This document shows, piece after piece, positions 9,350-18,504 of a stretch of DNA of 54,088 nucleotides. Source of the DNA: Liquorilactobacillus vini DSM 20605 (lineage in GTDB: Bacteria > Bacillota > Bacilli > Lactobacillales > Lactobacillaceae); contig NZ_AHYZ01000080.1 in NCBI RefSeq assembly GCF_000255495.1, positions 1 to 54,088 of the forward strand. Direction: 5' to 3'. Numbering within the stretch: the first letter of the stretch is position 1; the number at the start of each line of letters is the position of its first letter. A program made the position numbers and the translations under genes. Below the pieces are notes generated by a model. The model saw only the letters and a list, made by a program, of their open reading frames with translations, did no database searches and was not told the DNA's origin.

Positions 9350-9355
9350 TATAAT
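9350..9355 (+). promoter_or_regulatory. Putative -10 box for recX
   Basis: TATAAT lies 38 bases before the recX start in the divergent rlmD-recX spacer. No convincing -35 hexamer is visible. Confidence 0.4.
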
Positions 9356-9393
9356 AAAAATCACAGACAAATAAATCACTGGAGGTGCTGTAG

Positions 9394-10179
9394 TTGATTA
9401 TTACCAACATTCAAACGCAAAAGCAAAAAAATCGTTTTAATCTTTTTGTTGATCAAAAGTTCGTGATGGGAATCAGTGAAGATACTTTGATCGCTCACCA
9501 ATTATACAAAGGTAAAAATATCACTGATAAAGAATTAACTCAGTTAGTTGTTAGTGAAGAGCTTGCGCAAGCCAAAAATTCTGCTTTAAACTATCTTTCA
9601 TTTCAAATGCGCAGTTGCTTTGAAATCAAGCAATATTTACAAAAGAAGGGATTCAGCGAACAGGTCGCTACCGAAGCTGTTCAAAAGTTGCAGGCAATAA
9701 ATCTTCTGAATGATTTGCAGCTAGCCAATAATTATCTCAAAACGATGCAGCAAACCTCTGACAAGGGACCACTGGTAATTAAAAAAAAGCTCCAGCAAAG
9801 AAAAATCTCCCCAGAGCTAATTGCGCAGGCCTTTGCCACTTATGATTTTCAATTAGACAAACAACGTCTCAGCAAACTTGTGATGAAGTATTTTCAGCAT
9901 TATCATCGTGACTCCTTTAAACAACGCTTAAATAAAGTTAAGCAGCGTTTACTAACCAAGGGCTTCTCGGGCAATGCAATCGATGAAATTCTTAACACAA
10001 TCCCGGCAACCGATGAACAAACTGAGCAAGCAATTTTAACACAACAACTTGATAAACTTTCAAAACGTTACTCGCAGCTACCGCTTAGTAAACGTCGCCA
10101 GAAATGTCTCCAAGCAATGATCCGCAAAGGATTTGCCTTTGCGGATGTTCAACAAGCTCTTAACGAACTTAAAGAATGA
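9394..10179 (+). CDS. recX: Recombination regulator RecX
   Basis: All-helical RecX protein (261 residues), which binds RecA filaments and tunes recombination and the SOS response. Sequence signs: the N-terminal Firmicute extension, ALNYLSFQMRSCFEIKQYLQKKGF (the usual YL..R.RS..EL..KL..KGF pattern), repeated three-helix modules, and the final QKCLQAMIRKGF..ADVQQAL. Length is normal for Firmicutes. The start is TTG at 9394, fixed by GGAGGTG at 9381-9387 with six bases spacing. It converges on the YihY gene with only six bases between stop codons and no terminator visible. Confidence 0.92.
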   Translation: MIITNIQTQKQKNRFNLFVDQKFVMGISEDTLIAHQLYKGKNITDKELTQLVVSEELAQAKNSALNYLSFQMRSCFEIKQYLQKKGFSEQVATEAVQKLQAINLLNDLQLANNYLKTMQQTSDKGPLVIKKKLQQRKISPELIAQAFATYDFQLDKQRLSKLVMKYFQHYHRDSFKQRLNKVKQRLLTKGFSGNAIDEILNTIPATDEQTEQAILTQQLDKLSKRYSQLPLSKRRQKCLQAMIRKGFAFADVQQALNELKE

Positions 10180-10185
10180 GCTTAA

Positions 10186-11091
10186 TTATTTTCGAATTCT
10201 GTGCAATAAATAACGATTAATTCGATCCTTTCGCGGTCTGATTTGATGGTAAATTGTTTCTTCAAGTGCAGCATTTAAAACCGCACCTAACATAACGACC
10301 CAGGCGGAATAGTTTAACCAAAATAATAAAACGATGAAAGTTCCCAACGTCCCGTAACCAAGGACTGATTTAGTAAAATAGCGCACATAAAATGAAAATC
10401 CTTGAGCTAATAAAAGCCAGCTGGCCGAAGTAATCAGTGTTCCCGGAAGGATTAACCAAAAATGGACTTTAGCATTTGGTAAAAAATAATACATTGCTCC
10501 TAAAATCAGAACCAAAAAGGCCAAAGTAATTGGCCATTTAACTTTTCCAAAAATTCCATTTAAATCACGAGACAAGTTTAATATCGGTGTTAAATAATCT
10601 AAAACTGATTGTCCAAAACTGAATACCATAATGATGATTGCCAGCATAACAATAAACAAAAAAGTAACTAAAATCGAAATCATTCTCGTAACAAAAATAT
10701 TTTGCACATTTTCGACCCCATAAGCTGTATTAAAAGCTAATTTGAGTGAATTAATACCGCGACTAACCGCCCATAATGCAACTAGCGCACTGATTGAAAT
10801 TAGTCCTCCATTCCCATGATCAAGAAAAGACAAGATAATCGGTTTAAGCGTCTGATAAACAGTTTTAGGAACAGCTGTTTCCAAATAGGTTAAAATAGTT
10901 GATGCTTTCAAATTGATCAAAGGAAGTAAATTACCAATTAAAATAATCATTGGAACGATTGCCAGTAAAGCATAATAAGCAATTACGATAGCGGCATTAT
11001 TAATATTAATTGCTGCTACTTTTTTTAAAATTTTAGCTACTAACCGTTTGACAAAAGCAAATTTATTTTTTTTCAGGTTCTGAGCCTCCAT
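10186..11091 (-). CDS. YihY/BrkB family inner membrane protein
   Basis: A 301-residue protein with about six membrane helices in the pattern of the YihY/virulence factor BrkB family (once called ribonuclease BN, wrongly). Diagnostic stretches are AIVIAYYALLAIVPMIILIGNLLPL, SLKLAFNTAYGVE, PNAKVHFWLILPGTLITSASWLL and GTFIVLLFWLNYSAWVVMLGAVLNAALE. Function unknown. The ATG at 11091 has no good Shine-Dalgarno upstream. A GGAGG lies instead at codons 1-3 and is eight bases before an in-frame CTG (codon 6), so the true start may be downstream. Confidence 0.85.
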   Translation of the reverse strand: MEAQNLKKNKFAFVKRLVAKILKKVAAININNAAIVIAYYALLAIVPMIILIGNLLPLINLKASTILTYLETAVPKTVYQTLKPIILSFLDHGNGGLISISALVALWAVSRGINSLKLAFNTAYGVENVQNIFVTRMISILVTFLFIVMLAIIIMVFSFGQSVLDYLTPILNLSRDLNGIFGKVKWPITLAFLVLILGAMYYFLPNAKVHFWLILPGTLITSASWLLLAQGFSFYVRYFTKSVLGYGTLGTFIVLLFWLNYSAWVVMLGAVLNAALEETIYHQIRPRKDRINRYLLHRIRK

Positions 11092-11116
11092 TTAAATAGA
11101 CTAACTAAAATTCAAT

Positions 11117-11659
11117 TTATCTGCTGCTTGAACTCGTCGAAGATGATGGAATCTTTAAAGTTGTTCCAGCTGAAATTGAATTACTTGACAAATCATTTGC
11201 TCTAATAATTGCTGAAGTCGTTGTTCCATATCGACTAGCAAGGCTCGAAAGCGTATCTCCCGATTCAACTACAACTCTGCGATACGACGATGTCGAGCCA
11301 TTTGAGCTGCTTGTACTGCTATAATAACTGTCACTTGATCTTTTGCTATCTTTCGTTGAACCAGCAACCGAATTATCAACTGATGAAGTCGTTGTTTTAC
11401 TACCAGCATGTTTCGAGCTTGAACTGGAAACTGTTTTTTTCTCCGTATCCGTTGCTGAACCATATTTTTGCTGGGCTAACTTACGCTGACGTTGATATTC
11501 GCTTTTTTGCGCTGATCGATTATCACCAAAAAAACTATGAATTCGACTTTGAACAGTACTACTTTTTAGTCCCAAAATAATTAGGAAACTAATGATAAAT
11601 ATTCCAACCATCCAGGTAATTGTTTTTTTTAAAATGCCGTTCTTTTTTCTCCGTGACAT
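11117..11659 (-). CDS. Membrane-anchored LysM protein with Ser-rich linker
   Basis: A 180-residue protein with a basic N-terminus (MSRRKKNG), one membrane segment (about 15-31), a charged then Ser/Thr-rich linker and one LysM (about 128-172; ESGDTLSSLASRYGTTTSAIIRANDL). The predicted topology is N-in, with LysM binding peptidoglycan outside. GGAGG is seven bases before the ATG. The layout of membrane helix, serine linker and terminal LysM is the same as the tail of the TagH-like protein at 4563-5981. No enzymatic domain is present. It lies 25 bases upstream of the YihY gene and is likely cotranscribed with it. Confidence 0.85.
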   Translation of the reverse strand: MSRRKKNGILKKTITWMVGIFIISFLIILGLKSSTVQSRIHSFFGDNRSAQKSEYQRQRKLAQQKYGSATDTEKKTVSSSSSKHAGSKTTTSSVDNSVAGSTKDSKRSSDSYYSSTSSSNGSTSSYRRVVVESGDTLSSLASRYGTTTSAIIRANDLSSNSISAGTTLKIPSSSTSSSSR

Positions 11660-11754
11660 TTTTAAACCTCCAGAATTTACTTAAATTTATATCATAATTA
11701 TCTGATAAGCTAAAGATAAATTCAAGCTATGTTTAATTTTTCATTTAATTGCCT

Positions 11755-11791
11755 AAAAAAAAGCCATGGCAAGTTTTCTTCAAGCCACAGC
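11755..11791 (-). terminator. Terminator of galU
   Basis: On the minus strand a GCTGTGGC arm pairs with GCCATGGC (two G-U pairs), followed by eight T. It lies just after the galU stop codon. Confidence 0.65.
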
Positions 11792-11807
11792 CACGTGAAA
11801 TCAGCTA

Positions 11808-12680
11808 TTATTTCAATGTTTTAGCTAGTTCCTTAATATAATTTTTTAAATCATCTTTGACTTCTGGATGATCCAAACCAAATTGAATCGAAGTCTTTAA
11901 GAAACCAAATTTGTAGCCCACATCAAATCTTTCACCTTTAAACTCATGAGCAAAAACTCGTTGAATCTTATTCAAACGATCAATTGCATCAGTTAATTGG
12001 ATCTCATGACCAGCGCCTGGTTTTTGTGTTTCCAACATATCAAAAATCTCAGGTGTTAACAAGTAGCGACCGATAATTGCCAGGTCACTAGGTGCCTTAT
12101 CAACTGCCGGCTTCTCAACGAACTTCTTAACGTCGTAAAGTCCTTGGCTAACCTCAGTTCCAGGATCAATTACCCCATACTTATAAACCTGATCATGTGG
12201 TACTCGCATAACTGCTAAGGTTGAAGCATGAGTTTGATCATAACGATTAATCAACTGTTTAGTCAACGGAACTTTATCACGCATCAAATCATCACCAAGC
12301 ATAACCACAAATGGTTCATTGCCCACAAAATCCTTAGCCATCAAAACAGCATCACCAAGGCCACGAGGATGCGACTGACGAATGAAATACAAATTAATAT
12401 CAGTCGTTTGTTGAACTAATTTCAACAAATCATTCTTGCCTTTTTCTTTTAAATTCTGTTCCAATTCAGGAACTGAATCAAAGTGATCTTCAATCGGTCG
12501 CTTGCCTTTACCTGTCACAACTAAAATATCTTCAATTCCAGACTTTTTTGCTTCTTCAACAATGAACTGAATCGTTGGTTTATCAATAATCGGAAACATT
12601 TCTTTAGCTAAAGCTTTAGTTGCTGGAAGAAATCTTGTCCCTAATCCAGCAGCTGGAATAACTGCTTTTCTTACTCTCAT
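11808..12680 (-). CDS. galU: UTP-glucose-1-phosphate uridylyltransferase
   Basis: Makes UDP-glucose from UTP and glucose-1-phosphate, for exopolysaccharide, teichoic acid glycosylation and the Leloir pathway. The 290-residue product has the nucleotide-binding start [26 protein letters not shown], the VVMLGDDL metal-binding block, the KFVEKP substrate motif and the late [15 protein letters not shown] segment. Length is typical. AAAGGAG lies seven bases before the ATG. It appears to be a single-gene unit with its own terminator; map lies 74 bases upstream on the same strand. Confidence 0.95.
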   Translation of the reverse strand: MRVRKAVIPAAGLGTRFLPATKALAKEMFPIIDKPTIQFIVEEAKKSGIEDILVVTGKGKRPIEDHFDSVPELEQNLKEKGKNDLLKLVQQTTDINLYFIRQSHPRGLGDAVLMAKDFVGNEPFVVMLGDDLMRDKVPLTKQLINRYDQTHASTLAVMRVPHDQVYKYGVIDPGTEVSQGLYDVKKFVEKPAVDKAPSDLAIIGRYLLTPEIFDMLETQKPGAGHEIQLTDAIDRLNKIQRVFAHEFKGERFDVGYKFGFLKTSIQFGLDHPEVKDDLKNYIKELAKTLK

Positions 12681-12754
12681 TTTTAAGCTCCTTTAAACAA
12701 TAACGATTTAACAAAATTATTGTACCATGAATTCGATTTCCTGAAAAATTTTTA

Positions 12755-13543
12755 TCACGATAACAAATATTTTTGATCTGAAATTGGATCCTGCGACGTT
12801 AAAATTTTAGGACCATCATTCGTAATTGCCAGTGTATGTTCATACTGACAAGATAAACTGCCATCAGCCGTCCGCGCTGTCCAGCCATTTGGATCGTCCA
12901 TTTCAGCCTTCCAAGTTCCCATATTGATCATTGGTTCAATCGTAATTGTCATCCCGGCTCTTAAACGCAACCCGTGACCAGCTTGACCATAATGCGGCAC
13001 ATTGGGGCTCTCGTGCATAGTTGGCCCAATACCGTGACCGATAAACTCACGAACATCGCCATATCCATGCTCATCTTCTGTATAATGCTGAATTGCCGCA
13101 CCAATATCTCCAATTCGATTACCGACCTGAGCTTGATCAATCCCTAAATAGAGCGCTTTTTTGGTAACTTTCATCAGTTTATCAATTGCTGGAGTTGACT
13201 TACCAACCACATAACTCCAGCAAGAATCGCTCATCGCACCATGGTAATCAACGACTGTATCGACTTTAATCAAATCGCCATCTTTTAAAATTAAATTCTT
13301 TCTCGGAAATCCATGACAGATTTCATCATTAACGCTGACGCAGGTCGCATATTTATACCCCTCAAAACCAATTTGCGCAGCGATTGCATCATGCTCCTTA
13401 AAATATTTCTTAGCAAAAGTTTCAATTTCCCAGCTTGAAATACCTGGCTTAATAACTTCTCTCAGCCCAATATGCATTCCAGCCAAAATTGCCCCTGATT
13501 TTGCCATTGCTTGAATTTCTCTCGATGATTTTAAAGTAATCAT
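12755..13543 (-). CDS. map: Type I methionyl aminopeptidase
   Basis: Removes the initiator methionine from nascent proteins. The pita-bread fold metal ligands can be seen in order: Asp in VDTVVDYHG, Asp in SDSCWSY, His in FIGHGIG, Glu in ITIEPMI and Glu in CQYEHT. Length (262 residues) is normal for the Firmicute enzyme. GGAGG lies nine bases before the ATG. It is transcribed divergently from the flavodoxin gene, with 143 bases between them. Confidence 0.95.
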   Translation of the reverse strand: MITLKSSREIQAMAKSGAILAGMHIGLREVIKPGISSWEIETFAKKYFKEHDAIAAQIGFEGYKYATCVSVNDEICHGFPRKNLILKDGDLIKVDTVVDYHGAMSDSCWSYVVGKSTPAIDKLMKVTKKALYLGIDQAQVGNRIGDIGAAIQHYTEDEHGYGDVREFIGHGIGPTMHESPNVPHYGQAGHGLRLRAGMTITIEPMINMGTWKAEMDDPNGWTARTADGSLSCQYEHTLAITNDGPKILTSQDPISDQKYLLS

Positions 13544-13640
13544 TCATAATGCCTCCAATTAACATACAGTATTATTATACCTTAAAGGATTAGGAAAAAT
13601 CTATCTCTTAGATTTTTTTTGCAAAATCTTGATTTTAATT

Positions 13641-13649
13641 TGCTATAAT
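13641..13649 (+). promoter_or_regulatory. Extended -10 promoter for flavodoxin
   Basis: TGC-TATAAT forms an extended -10 element 38 bases before the start codon. TTGCAA is present at 13619, but at a 19-base spacing. Confidence 0.6.
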
Positions 13650-13686
13650 ACTAATGTTAACTGACGCAAAGAAAGGAAGCTAAATT

Positions 13687-14148
13687 ATGGTAAAAGCCAA
13701 AGTTGTTTTTGCATCAATCACTGGAAACAATGAAGATGTTGCTGATATTATTTCTGAAGCACTTGAAAAAAGGGGGGTTGAAGTTGAAACAGATGAAATC
13801 TCACAATGTGATGCAGCTGATTTTGAAGATGTCGATTTGTGTATTGTAACTCCTTATACTTATGATGAAGGTGCATTGCCCGACGAAGGAATGGATTTCT
13901 ATGATGATCTTAATGAAATGGATCTAGCCGGAAAAATTTATGGCGTGGCTGGATCCGGAGATACATTTTATGGAGAATACTATTGCACAGCCGTTGACGA
14001 TTTTGCTAACGCTTTTGAAAAAGCCGGTGCAACTCAAGGGGCTGAAAAAGTAAAGATTAACTTAGCCCCAGATTCTGATGAAGATGTCCAAAAACTTGAA
14101 AAATTTGCTGATCAATTATTAGCAACCTATCAAAAACAAAATGCCTAA
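13687..14148 (+). CDS. Flavodoxin
   Basis: A 153-residue acidic FMN-binding electron carrier. It has the phosphate loop SITGNNEDVAD (S/T-x-T-G-N pattern), a TPYTYDEGALPDE loop, and GVAGSGDTFYGEYYCTAVDDF, where aromatic residues normally stack on the flavin. It is likely an electron donor or acceptor for a reductase not present here. AAAGGAAG precedes the ATG. It is a single-gene unit between an extended -10 promoter and a strong terminator. Confidence 0.93.
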   Translation: MVKAKVVFASITGNNEDVADIISEALEKRGVEVETDEISQCDAADFEDVDLCIVTPYTYDEGALPDEGMDFYDDLNEMDLAGKIYGVAGSGDTFYGEYYCTAVDDFANAFEKAGATQGAEKVKINLAPDSDEDVQKLEKFADQLLATYQKQNA

Positions 14149-14150
14149 AA

Positions 14151-14176
14151 AAATTCCAAGGTTTCCCTTGGAATTT
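14151..14176. terminator. Bidirectional terminator between flavodoxin and MetY
   Basis: Eleven-base arms (AAATTCCAAGG/CCTTGGAATTT) around a TTTC loop, with T-rich sequence on one side and A-rich on the other. It separates two convergent genes. Confidence 0.9.
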
Positions 14177-14190
14177 TTTATTTGAAATCC

Positions 14191-15471
14191 TTAATCAATT
14201 GCTGCAAGTGCCTGCTGCAAATCTGCAATTAAATCAGCAGCATTCTCAATGCCAATTGAAACTCGAATCAGATCAGGCGTAATCCCTGCTTGCTTTAATT
14301 CAGCGGCATTTAATTGCGCATGGGTCGTTGAAGCCGGATGAATAATCAACGATTTTGCATCACCAACATTTGCCAATAAAGAAAAAATTTGCAAATGTTC
14401 AATTAATTCCTTACCCGCTTTTTCACCACCTTTAAGTCCTAAAGTAAAGATAGAACCCACACCTTGCGGAAAATCACGTTTGGCTAGTTCATAATATGGA
14501 CTGTTTGGCAATTCTGGGTATTTAATCCAAGCAACTTTCGGATGATCATTTAAAAAGTCAATTATCTTACGCGTATTGGCAACATGCCGCTGCACCCTTA
14601 GTGAGAGCGTTTCTAATCCTTGAAGCAATAAAAATGAATTAAATGGACTAATTGCTGCCCCTAGATCTCGTAAAGCACTTGAGCGAACTTTGGAAGTAAA
14701 AGCAGCTCCTTGTAAATCAGCAAAAACTAAGCCATCATATTGAGGATCAGGCATCGTAAACTCTGAATAACGCCCGCTAGCACGATAATCGAATTGACCA
14801 TTTTCAACAATCACCCCACCCATAGTCGTTCCATGGCCACCAATAAATTTGGTCGCTGACTCGATCACAATGTCAGCACCGTGATCTAATGGCCGATAGA
14901 GATATGGTGATGCAAATGTATTATCAGAGATCAGGAGAATGCCATGCTGATGTGCAATCACAGCAATTTTTTCTAAATCTACTAAATTAATATCAGGATT
15001 GCCAATTGTTTCAACGTAAAAAGCTTTGGTATGTTCATTAATTTGATCGGCAAAGTTTTTAGGGTCATTAGAATTGACAAAATGTGTCTTAATTCCAAGT
15101 TTTGCAAGGGTAACATTAAATAAATTATAAGTTCCTCCATACAAGGTACTGGCAGCGACGATTTCATCGCCTGCTTTAGCAATGCTGGTAATTGCAGCCG
15201 CAATCGCAGCAGCACCACTAGCGAGTGTCACCCCACTACTTCCATGTTCTAAAGCTGCCACCCGCTGATCTACAACGGCTGTCGTTGGGTTTGTTAAACG
15301 AGTATAAATATTTCCCGGTTCCTTGAGACTAAAGCGATCAGCTGCCTGTTTAGCGTCTTTAAAAACATATGAAGTTGTCTGATAAATTGGAACGGCTCTG
15401 GCACCAGTTTCGTCAACCGTTTGTCCAGCATGAACTTGTAATGTTTCAAAATGCAAATCTTGCTTTGTCAT
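14191..15471 (-). CDS. metY: O-acetylhomoserine sulfhydrylase (MetY type)
   Basis: PLP enzyme that makes homocysteine (or cysteine) from O-acetylhomoserine (or O-acetylserine) and sulfide. Length is 426 residues. The Cys/Met-metabolism fold is shown by YTRLTNPT (phosphate binding), [19 protein letters not shown] (Asp183) and [11 protein letters not shown] with the Schiff-base Lys208. The long insert [15 protein letters not shown] and ending [18 protein letters not shown] match the O-acetylhomoserine branch rather than cystathionine gamma-synthase. GGAGG is nine bases before the ATG. The gene lies directly behind a T-box leader, which fits methionine-responsive control. Confidence 0.92.
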   Translation of the reverse strand: MTKQDLHFETLQVHAGQTVDETGARAVPIYQTTSYVFKDAKQAADRFSLKEPGNIYTRLTNPTTAVVDQRVAALEHGSSGVTLASGAAAIAAAITSIAKAGDEIVAASTLYGGTYNLFNVTLAKLGIKTHFVNSNDPKNFADQINEHTKAFYVETIGNPDINLVDLEKIAVIAHQHGILLISDNTFASPYLYRPLDHGADIVIESATKFIGGHGTTMGGVIVENGQFDYRASGRYSEFTMPDPQYDGLVFADLQGAAFTSKVRSSALRDLGAAISPFNSFLLLQGLETLSLRVQRHVANTRKIIDFLNDHPKVAWIKYPELPNSPYYELAKRDFPQGVGSIFTLGLKGGEKAGKELIEHLQIFSLLANVGDAKSLIIHPASTTHAQLNAAELKQAGITPDLIRVSIGIENAADLIADLQQALAAID

Positions 15472-15509
15472 TAATAATTCCTCCTATAAAATATTTTTGA
15501 AGATAATAA

Positions 15510-15790
15510 AAAACATCCCGGCAGCATAACTTAATATACTGCCGGGACGTTTAACCGTGGTACCACCCAGTTTCATTTGAATATTACTATCCAAATCTCA
15601 TCGGCACAAACTATGCCAGGGATTATATCGTATCCTCACGAATCCAAAGCTTTCACCAGGGATTAAAAACTCCGAGCTCATCTTCAACCTGATCCAAACA
15701 TCCATTTTCATCTAACAGGACTCGCTAATGAATGAAATTCAGCCTACTCTTCTCATCAACGTTTAATATTATCTTTGTTAGAAGACTAAC
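15510..15790 (-). promoter_or_regulatory. T-box riboswitch, probably methionyl-tRNA responsive
   Basis: On the minus strand the leader has the conserved T-box GGGTGGTACCACGG (15553-15567), then a GC-rich terminator (arms 15514-15524 and 15539-15549) and a T-run. Upstream, the specifier domain shows GAGTAG (AGTA side of loop E), AGCGAG, and a 3' strand GAAGATGAGC. Reading ATG after GAAG gives a Met specifier, which agrees with the metY gene; GAT is an alternative register. The TGGT in the T-box pairs with ACCA, matching the A discriminator of Met tRNA. Uncharged tRNA would promote antitermination. Confidence 0.9.
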
Positions 15791-15806
15791 ACTAAAAATT
15801 TTTACC

Positions 15807-15812
15807 GTCAAC
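15807..15812 (-). promoter_or_regulatory. -35 element for the T-box/metY transcript
   Basis: On the minus strand TTGACG is followed 17 bases later by TAGTCT, preceded by TGT as in an extended -10. The start would be at the 5' edge of the T-box leader. The -10 is imperfect. Confidence 0.4.
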
Positions 15813-15882
15813 AGTTTTTTATTTTGCCGAATAAATTTTTTATTGTTAAAATTAAACAGAATACAATAGAGGAAGTGACTTA

Positions 15883-16722
15883 ATGTCTGCAGTAAAAATT
15901 AAAAAAAATCTTAGTCAATGGTTTTGGTTATTTATTGGCTTAGAATTGATCACACTTTCAATCAACTTTTTCTTTGCACCAATCGACGTAGCTGCTGGTG
16001 GTGCAACTGGAATTGCTATTTTATTAAATGCCGTTTGGGGGATTAACCGAGCAGCTACCGTCTTAGTAATCAATTTAGCAATGATCATTCTCGCAGCTTT
16101 TTTTCTAGATACCAAAATCATTCGCAAAATTTCAGCTGGGAGTTTTATTTTGCCGGGCCTGCTTTATTTAAATCCCAGTTTTAAGTTAGTCGATGACCCC
16201 TTGCTAGCAGTTACAATTGGCGGAACAGTTTTTGCTGCCGGAATTGCTATGCTTTACCGGATTAATGCTTCCAGTGGTGGTACAACTGTTCCACCATTAA
16301 TTTTAAAAAAATATTTTCATCTTAATCCAGCGATTTCCTTATTGGCGCTTGATTTGCTGGTTACTTTATTTAATATTCCGGTTGCCGGAGTTAACTCTTT
16401 TTTCCTCGCAGCCTTTTCTCTAGTAATTACTTCACTAGTTATGCGCTATATTGAAGCTGGCTTAGATCATAAATATCAAATTCAAATCGTAAGTCAAAAC
16501 AAAATCGATCAGATTCGACAAATGTTGTTAGCCAATCAAGAGAGTGTCACCATTTATCAGGCTGAAGGCGGCTTCAGCGCTCAAAGCAAGGAAGTCTTAC
16601 TGGTAGTGACCGATGATTTAAATTACGGCAACCTAATCCATCAAATCCATCAAATTGATCCAGACGCATTTATTATCACCTCAAATGTTGTTAAAGTCCA
16701 CGGCGGTCGCTGGGGAATGTAA
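15883..16722 (+). CDS. YitT family membrane protein (DUF161/DUF2179)
   Basis: A 279-residue protein with five or six membrane helices, including the family stretch FFFAPIDVAAGGATGIAILLN and the second internal repeat ASSGGTTVPPLIL. A soluble C-terminal DUF2179 domain follows (about 195-279; HKYQIQIVSQNKIDQIRQ..., ending FIITSNVVKVHGGRWG). Function and substrate are unknown, and several paralogues are usual in Firmicutes. GAGGAAGTG precedes the ATG. It is divergent from metY and reads toward the glucosidase operon, which has its own promoter. Confidence 0.9.
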   Translation: MSAVKIKKNLSQWFWLFIGLELITLSINFFFAPIDVAAGGATGIAILLNAVWGINRAATVLVINLAMIILAAFFLDTKIIRKISAGSFILPGLLYLNPSFKLVDDPLLAVTIGGTVFAAGIAMLYRINASSGGTTVPPLILKKYFHLNPAISLLALDLLVTLFNIPVAGVNSFFLAAFSLVITSLVMRYIEAGLDHKYQIQIVSQNKIDQIRQMLLANQESVTIYQAEGGFSAQSKEVLLVVTDDLNYGNLIHQIHQIDPDAFIITSNVVKVHGGRWGM

Positions 16723-16735
16723 TTAAAGGAAGCCC

Positions 16736-16764
16736 TTGCAAATTTTTCTTTTTTAAAATATAAT
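16736..16764 (+). promoter_or_regulatory. Sigma-A promoter of the glucosidase-lacI operon
   Basis: TTGCAA (16736-16741), 17-base spacer, TATAAT (16759-16764). Near consensus, with the predicted start about 16771. Confidence 0.8.
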
Positions 16765-16779
16765 CATTTACAGGATTAC

Positions 16780-16793
16780 TTGGAACGTTCCAA
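16780..16793 (+). promoter_or_regulatory. Perfect palindromic operator for the LacI-family repressor
   Basis: TTGGAACGTTCCAA is a perfect 14-base palindrome with the central CG typical of LacI/GalR operators. It sits about ten bases downstream of the predicted transcription start, a roadblock position. The cotranscribed LacI regulator is the obvious binder. Confidence 0.75.
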
Positions 16794-16817
16794 ATATAGT
16801 TTGATGGAGGAAAAATT

Positions 16818-18494
16818 ATGACCAAATGGTGGCAAAAAGCAGTTGTTTATCAAGTTTATCCACGAAGTTTTCAAGATAGCAATGGAGATGGAATCGGTGA
16901 TTTACCAGGAATTATTCAACGCCTTCCTTATATCAAAAAATTAGGGGTCGACGTAATCTGGCTAAATCCAATTTACAAAACTTCGAATGTTGATGGAGGC
17001 TACGACATTTCGGATTATCAGGCGATTAATCCAGATTTCGGCACTATGACTGACTTTAAGAAATTATTAGCCCAAGCACATCAAATGGGACTTAAAATCA
17101 TGCTCGACTTAGTTGTCAATCATAGTTCCTCAGAACATCCGTGGTTTATTGAATCACGTCAAAGTAAGGATAATCCTCATCGCGACTTTTATATTTGGCG
17201 TGATCCAGTTAATGGACATGAGCCAAATAACTGGGGATCGTTCTTTTCTGGACCTGCTTGGACCTATGATACAAAAACTCAGCAGTATTATTTACATTTG
17301 TTTGCCAAAGAACAACCCGATTTAAACTGGGCAAATCCGCAAGTTCGCCAAGCTGTATTTAAAATGATGAATTGGTGGGCTAAACAAGGAATTGATGGCT
17401 TCAGAATGGACGTTATTTCCTTACTTTCTAAACCTGATGGACTGCCTGACGGACCACAAGCTCCCAATGCTCCTTATGGTGATGGTGGTTCATTAGTAGC
17501 TAACGGAAAGCATGAACACGAATACCTACGAGAAATGAATCAGCAAGTCTTAAGTAAATATGACTGGATCACTGTTGGTGAAACAGCTGGTGTAACCATT
17601 GATCAAGCTGCTAAATATGCCAACCTTGATGGTAACGAGTTAAATATGGTTTTTCAATTTGAGCATATGGGATTAGATAATAATCGTGATCCGCGTTTAG
17701 GAAAATGGAGTGATCAAAAAGCCACCTTAACTGCTTTGCGTGCTAACTTAACTAAATGGCAGCAAAAATTAGCTAATCGTGCTTGGAACAGTTTATATTG
17801 GAATAATCATGATCAGCCGCGGGTCGTTTCCCGCTTTGGCAATGATTCACCGCAATACCGCGTTTTATCTGCCAAAATGTTAGCCACCATGCTGCATTGT
17901 ATGCAAGGTACACCTTATATTTATCAAGGTGAGGAACTTGGTATGACCAATACTCATTTTGCAACGCTGGATGATGTTGTTGACGTTGAGGCACGCAATG
18001 CCTATCATGAATTAGTTGACCAAGAAAAAATCATTTCCGGTCAGAAGCTTTTGCGCTACTTTGATGCTAAATCTCGCGATAATGCCCGGACACCGATGCA
18101 GTGGAATGATCAAAAAAATGCTGGTTTTTCTAGTGGTAAACCTTGGCTACAGCTCAATGCAAATTATCAGCAGATCAATGCGGCGGCTGCCTTAGCTGAT
18201 CCAAATTCTATTTTCTACTTTTATCAGCAATTAATTAAACTGCGTCATAACTTAGCAGTCATTACTGATGGTGACTTTCAATTAGTCAAAGACAACGACC
18301 AAGATCCAGCTGTTTTTGCTTATACTCGGCGTAACTCTGATCAGCAATTATTAGTGATCTGTAACTTTACTGATCAAACCTTAGAACGTGATTACTCGCT
18401 TGTTCCCGAGGCAAAACTGATCTTGCAAAACTATCAAGGTAAAATGACAACTAGCTTACGACCTTATGAAGCTCGAGTTTATTTGACTGATTGA
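16818..18494 (+). CDS. GH13 alpha-glucosidase, probably oligo-1,6-glucosidase type
   Basis: A 558-residue cytosolic glycoside hydrolase of family GH13 that acts on isomalto- or malto-oligosaccharides. Seen: the calcium-type loop DSNGDGIGDL (20-29), VVNHSS, nucleophile Asp198 in GFRMDVI, acid/base Glu255 in TVGETAG, and stabiliser Asp332 in NNHDQPR. The residue after the nucleophile is Val199. In characterised enzymes Val here goes with alpha-1,6 specificity and Thr with alpha-1,4, so an isomaltase or dextran glucosidase is inferred. Trehalose-6-phosphate hydrolase is a less likely alternative. GGAGG precedes the ATG. The lacI gene follows after 10 bases; no dedicated sugar transporter is adjacent. 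Confidence 0.92.
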   Translation: MTKWWQKAVVYQVYPRSFQDSNGDGIGDLPGIIQRLPYIKKLGVDVIWLNPIYKTSNVDGGYDISDYQAINPDFGTMTDFKKLLAQAHQMGLKIMLDLVVNHSSSEHPWFIESRQSKDNPHRDFYIWRDPVNGHEPNNWGSFFSGPAWTYDTKTQQYYLHLFAKEQPDLNWANPQVRQAVFKMMNWWAKQGIDGFRMDVISLLSKPDGLPDGPQAPNAPYGDGGSLVANGKHEHEYLREMNQQVLSKYDWITVGETAGVTIDQAAKYANLDGNELNMVFQFEHMGLDNNRDPRLGKWSDQKATLTALRANLTKWQQKLANRAWNSLYWNNHDQPRVVSRFGNDSPQYRVLSAKMLATMLHCMQGTPYIYQGEELGMTNTHFATLDDVVDVEARNAYHELVDQEKIISGQKLLRYFDAKSRDNARTPMQWNDQKNAGFSSGKPWLQLNANYQQINAAAALADPNSIFYFYQQLIKLRHNLAVITDGDFQLVKDNDQDPAVFAYTRRNSDQQLLVICNFTDQTLERDYSLVPEAKLILQNYQGKMTTSLRPYEARVYLTD

Positions 18495-18504
18495 GGGACC
18501 AACT

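Noticed and set aside
16780..16793. CcpA catabolite-repression site
   Set aside because: The palindrome is two bases shorter than the cre consensus between the TG and CA ends. A local LacI operator fits better.
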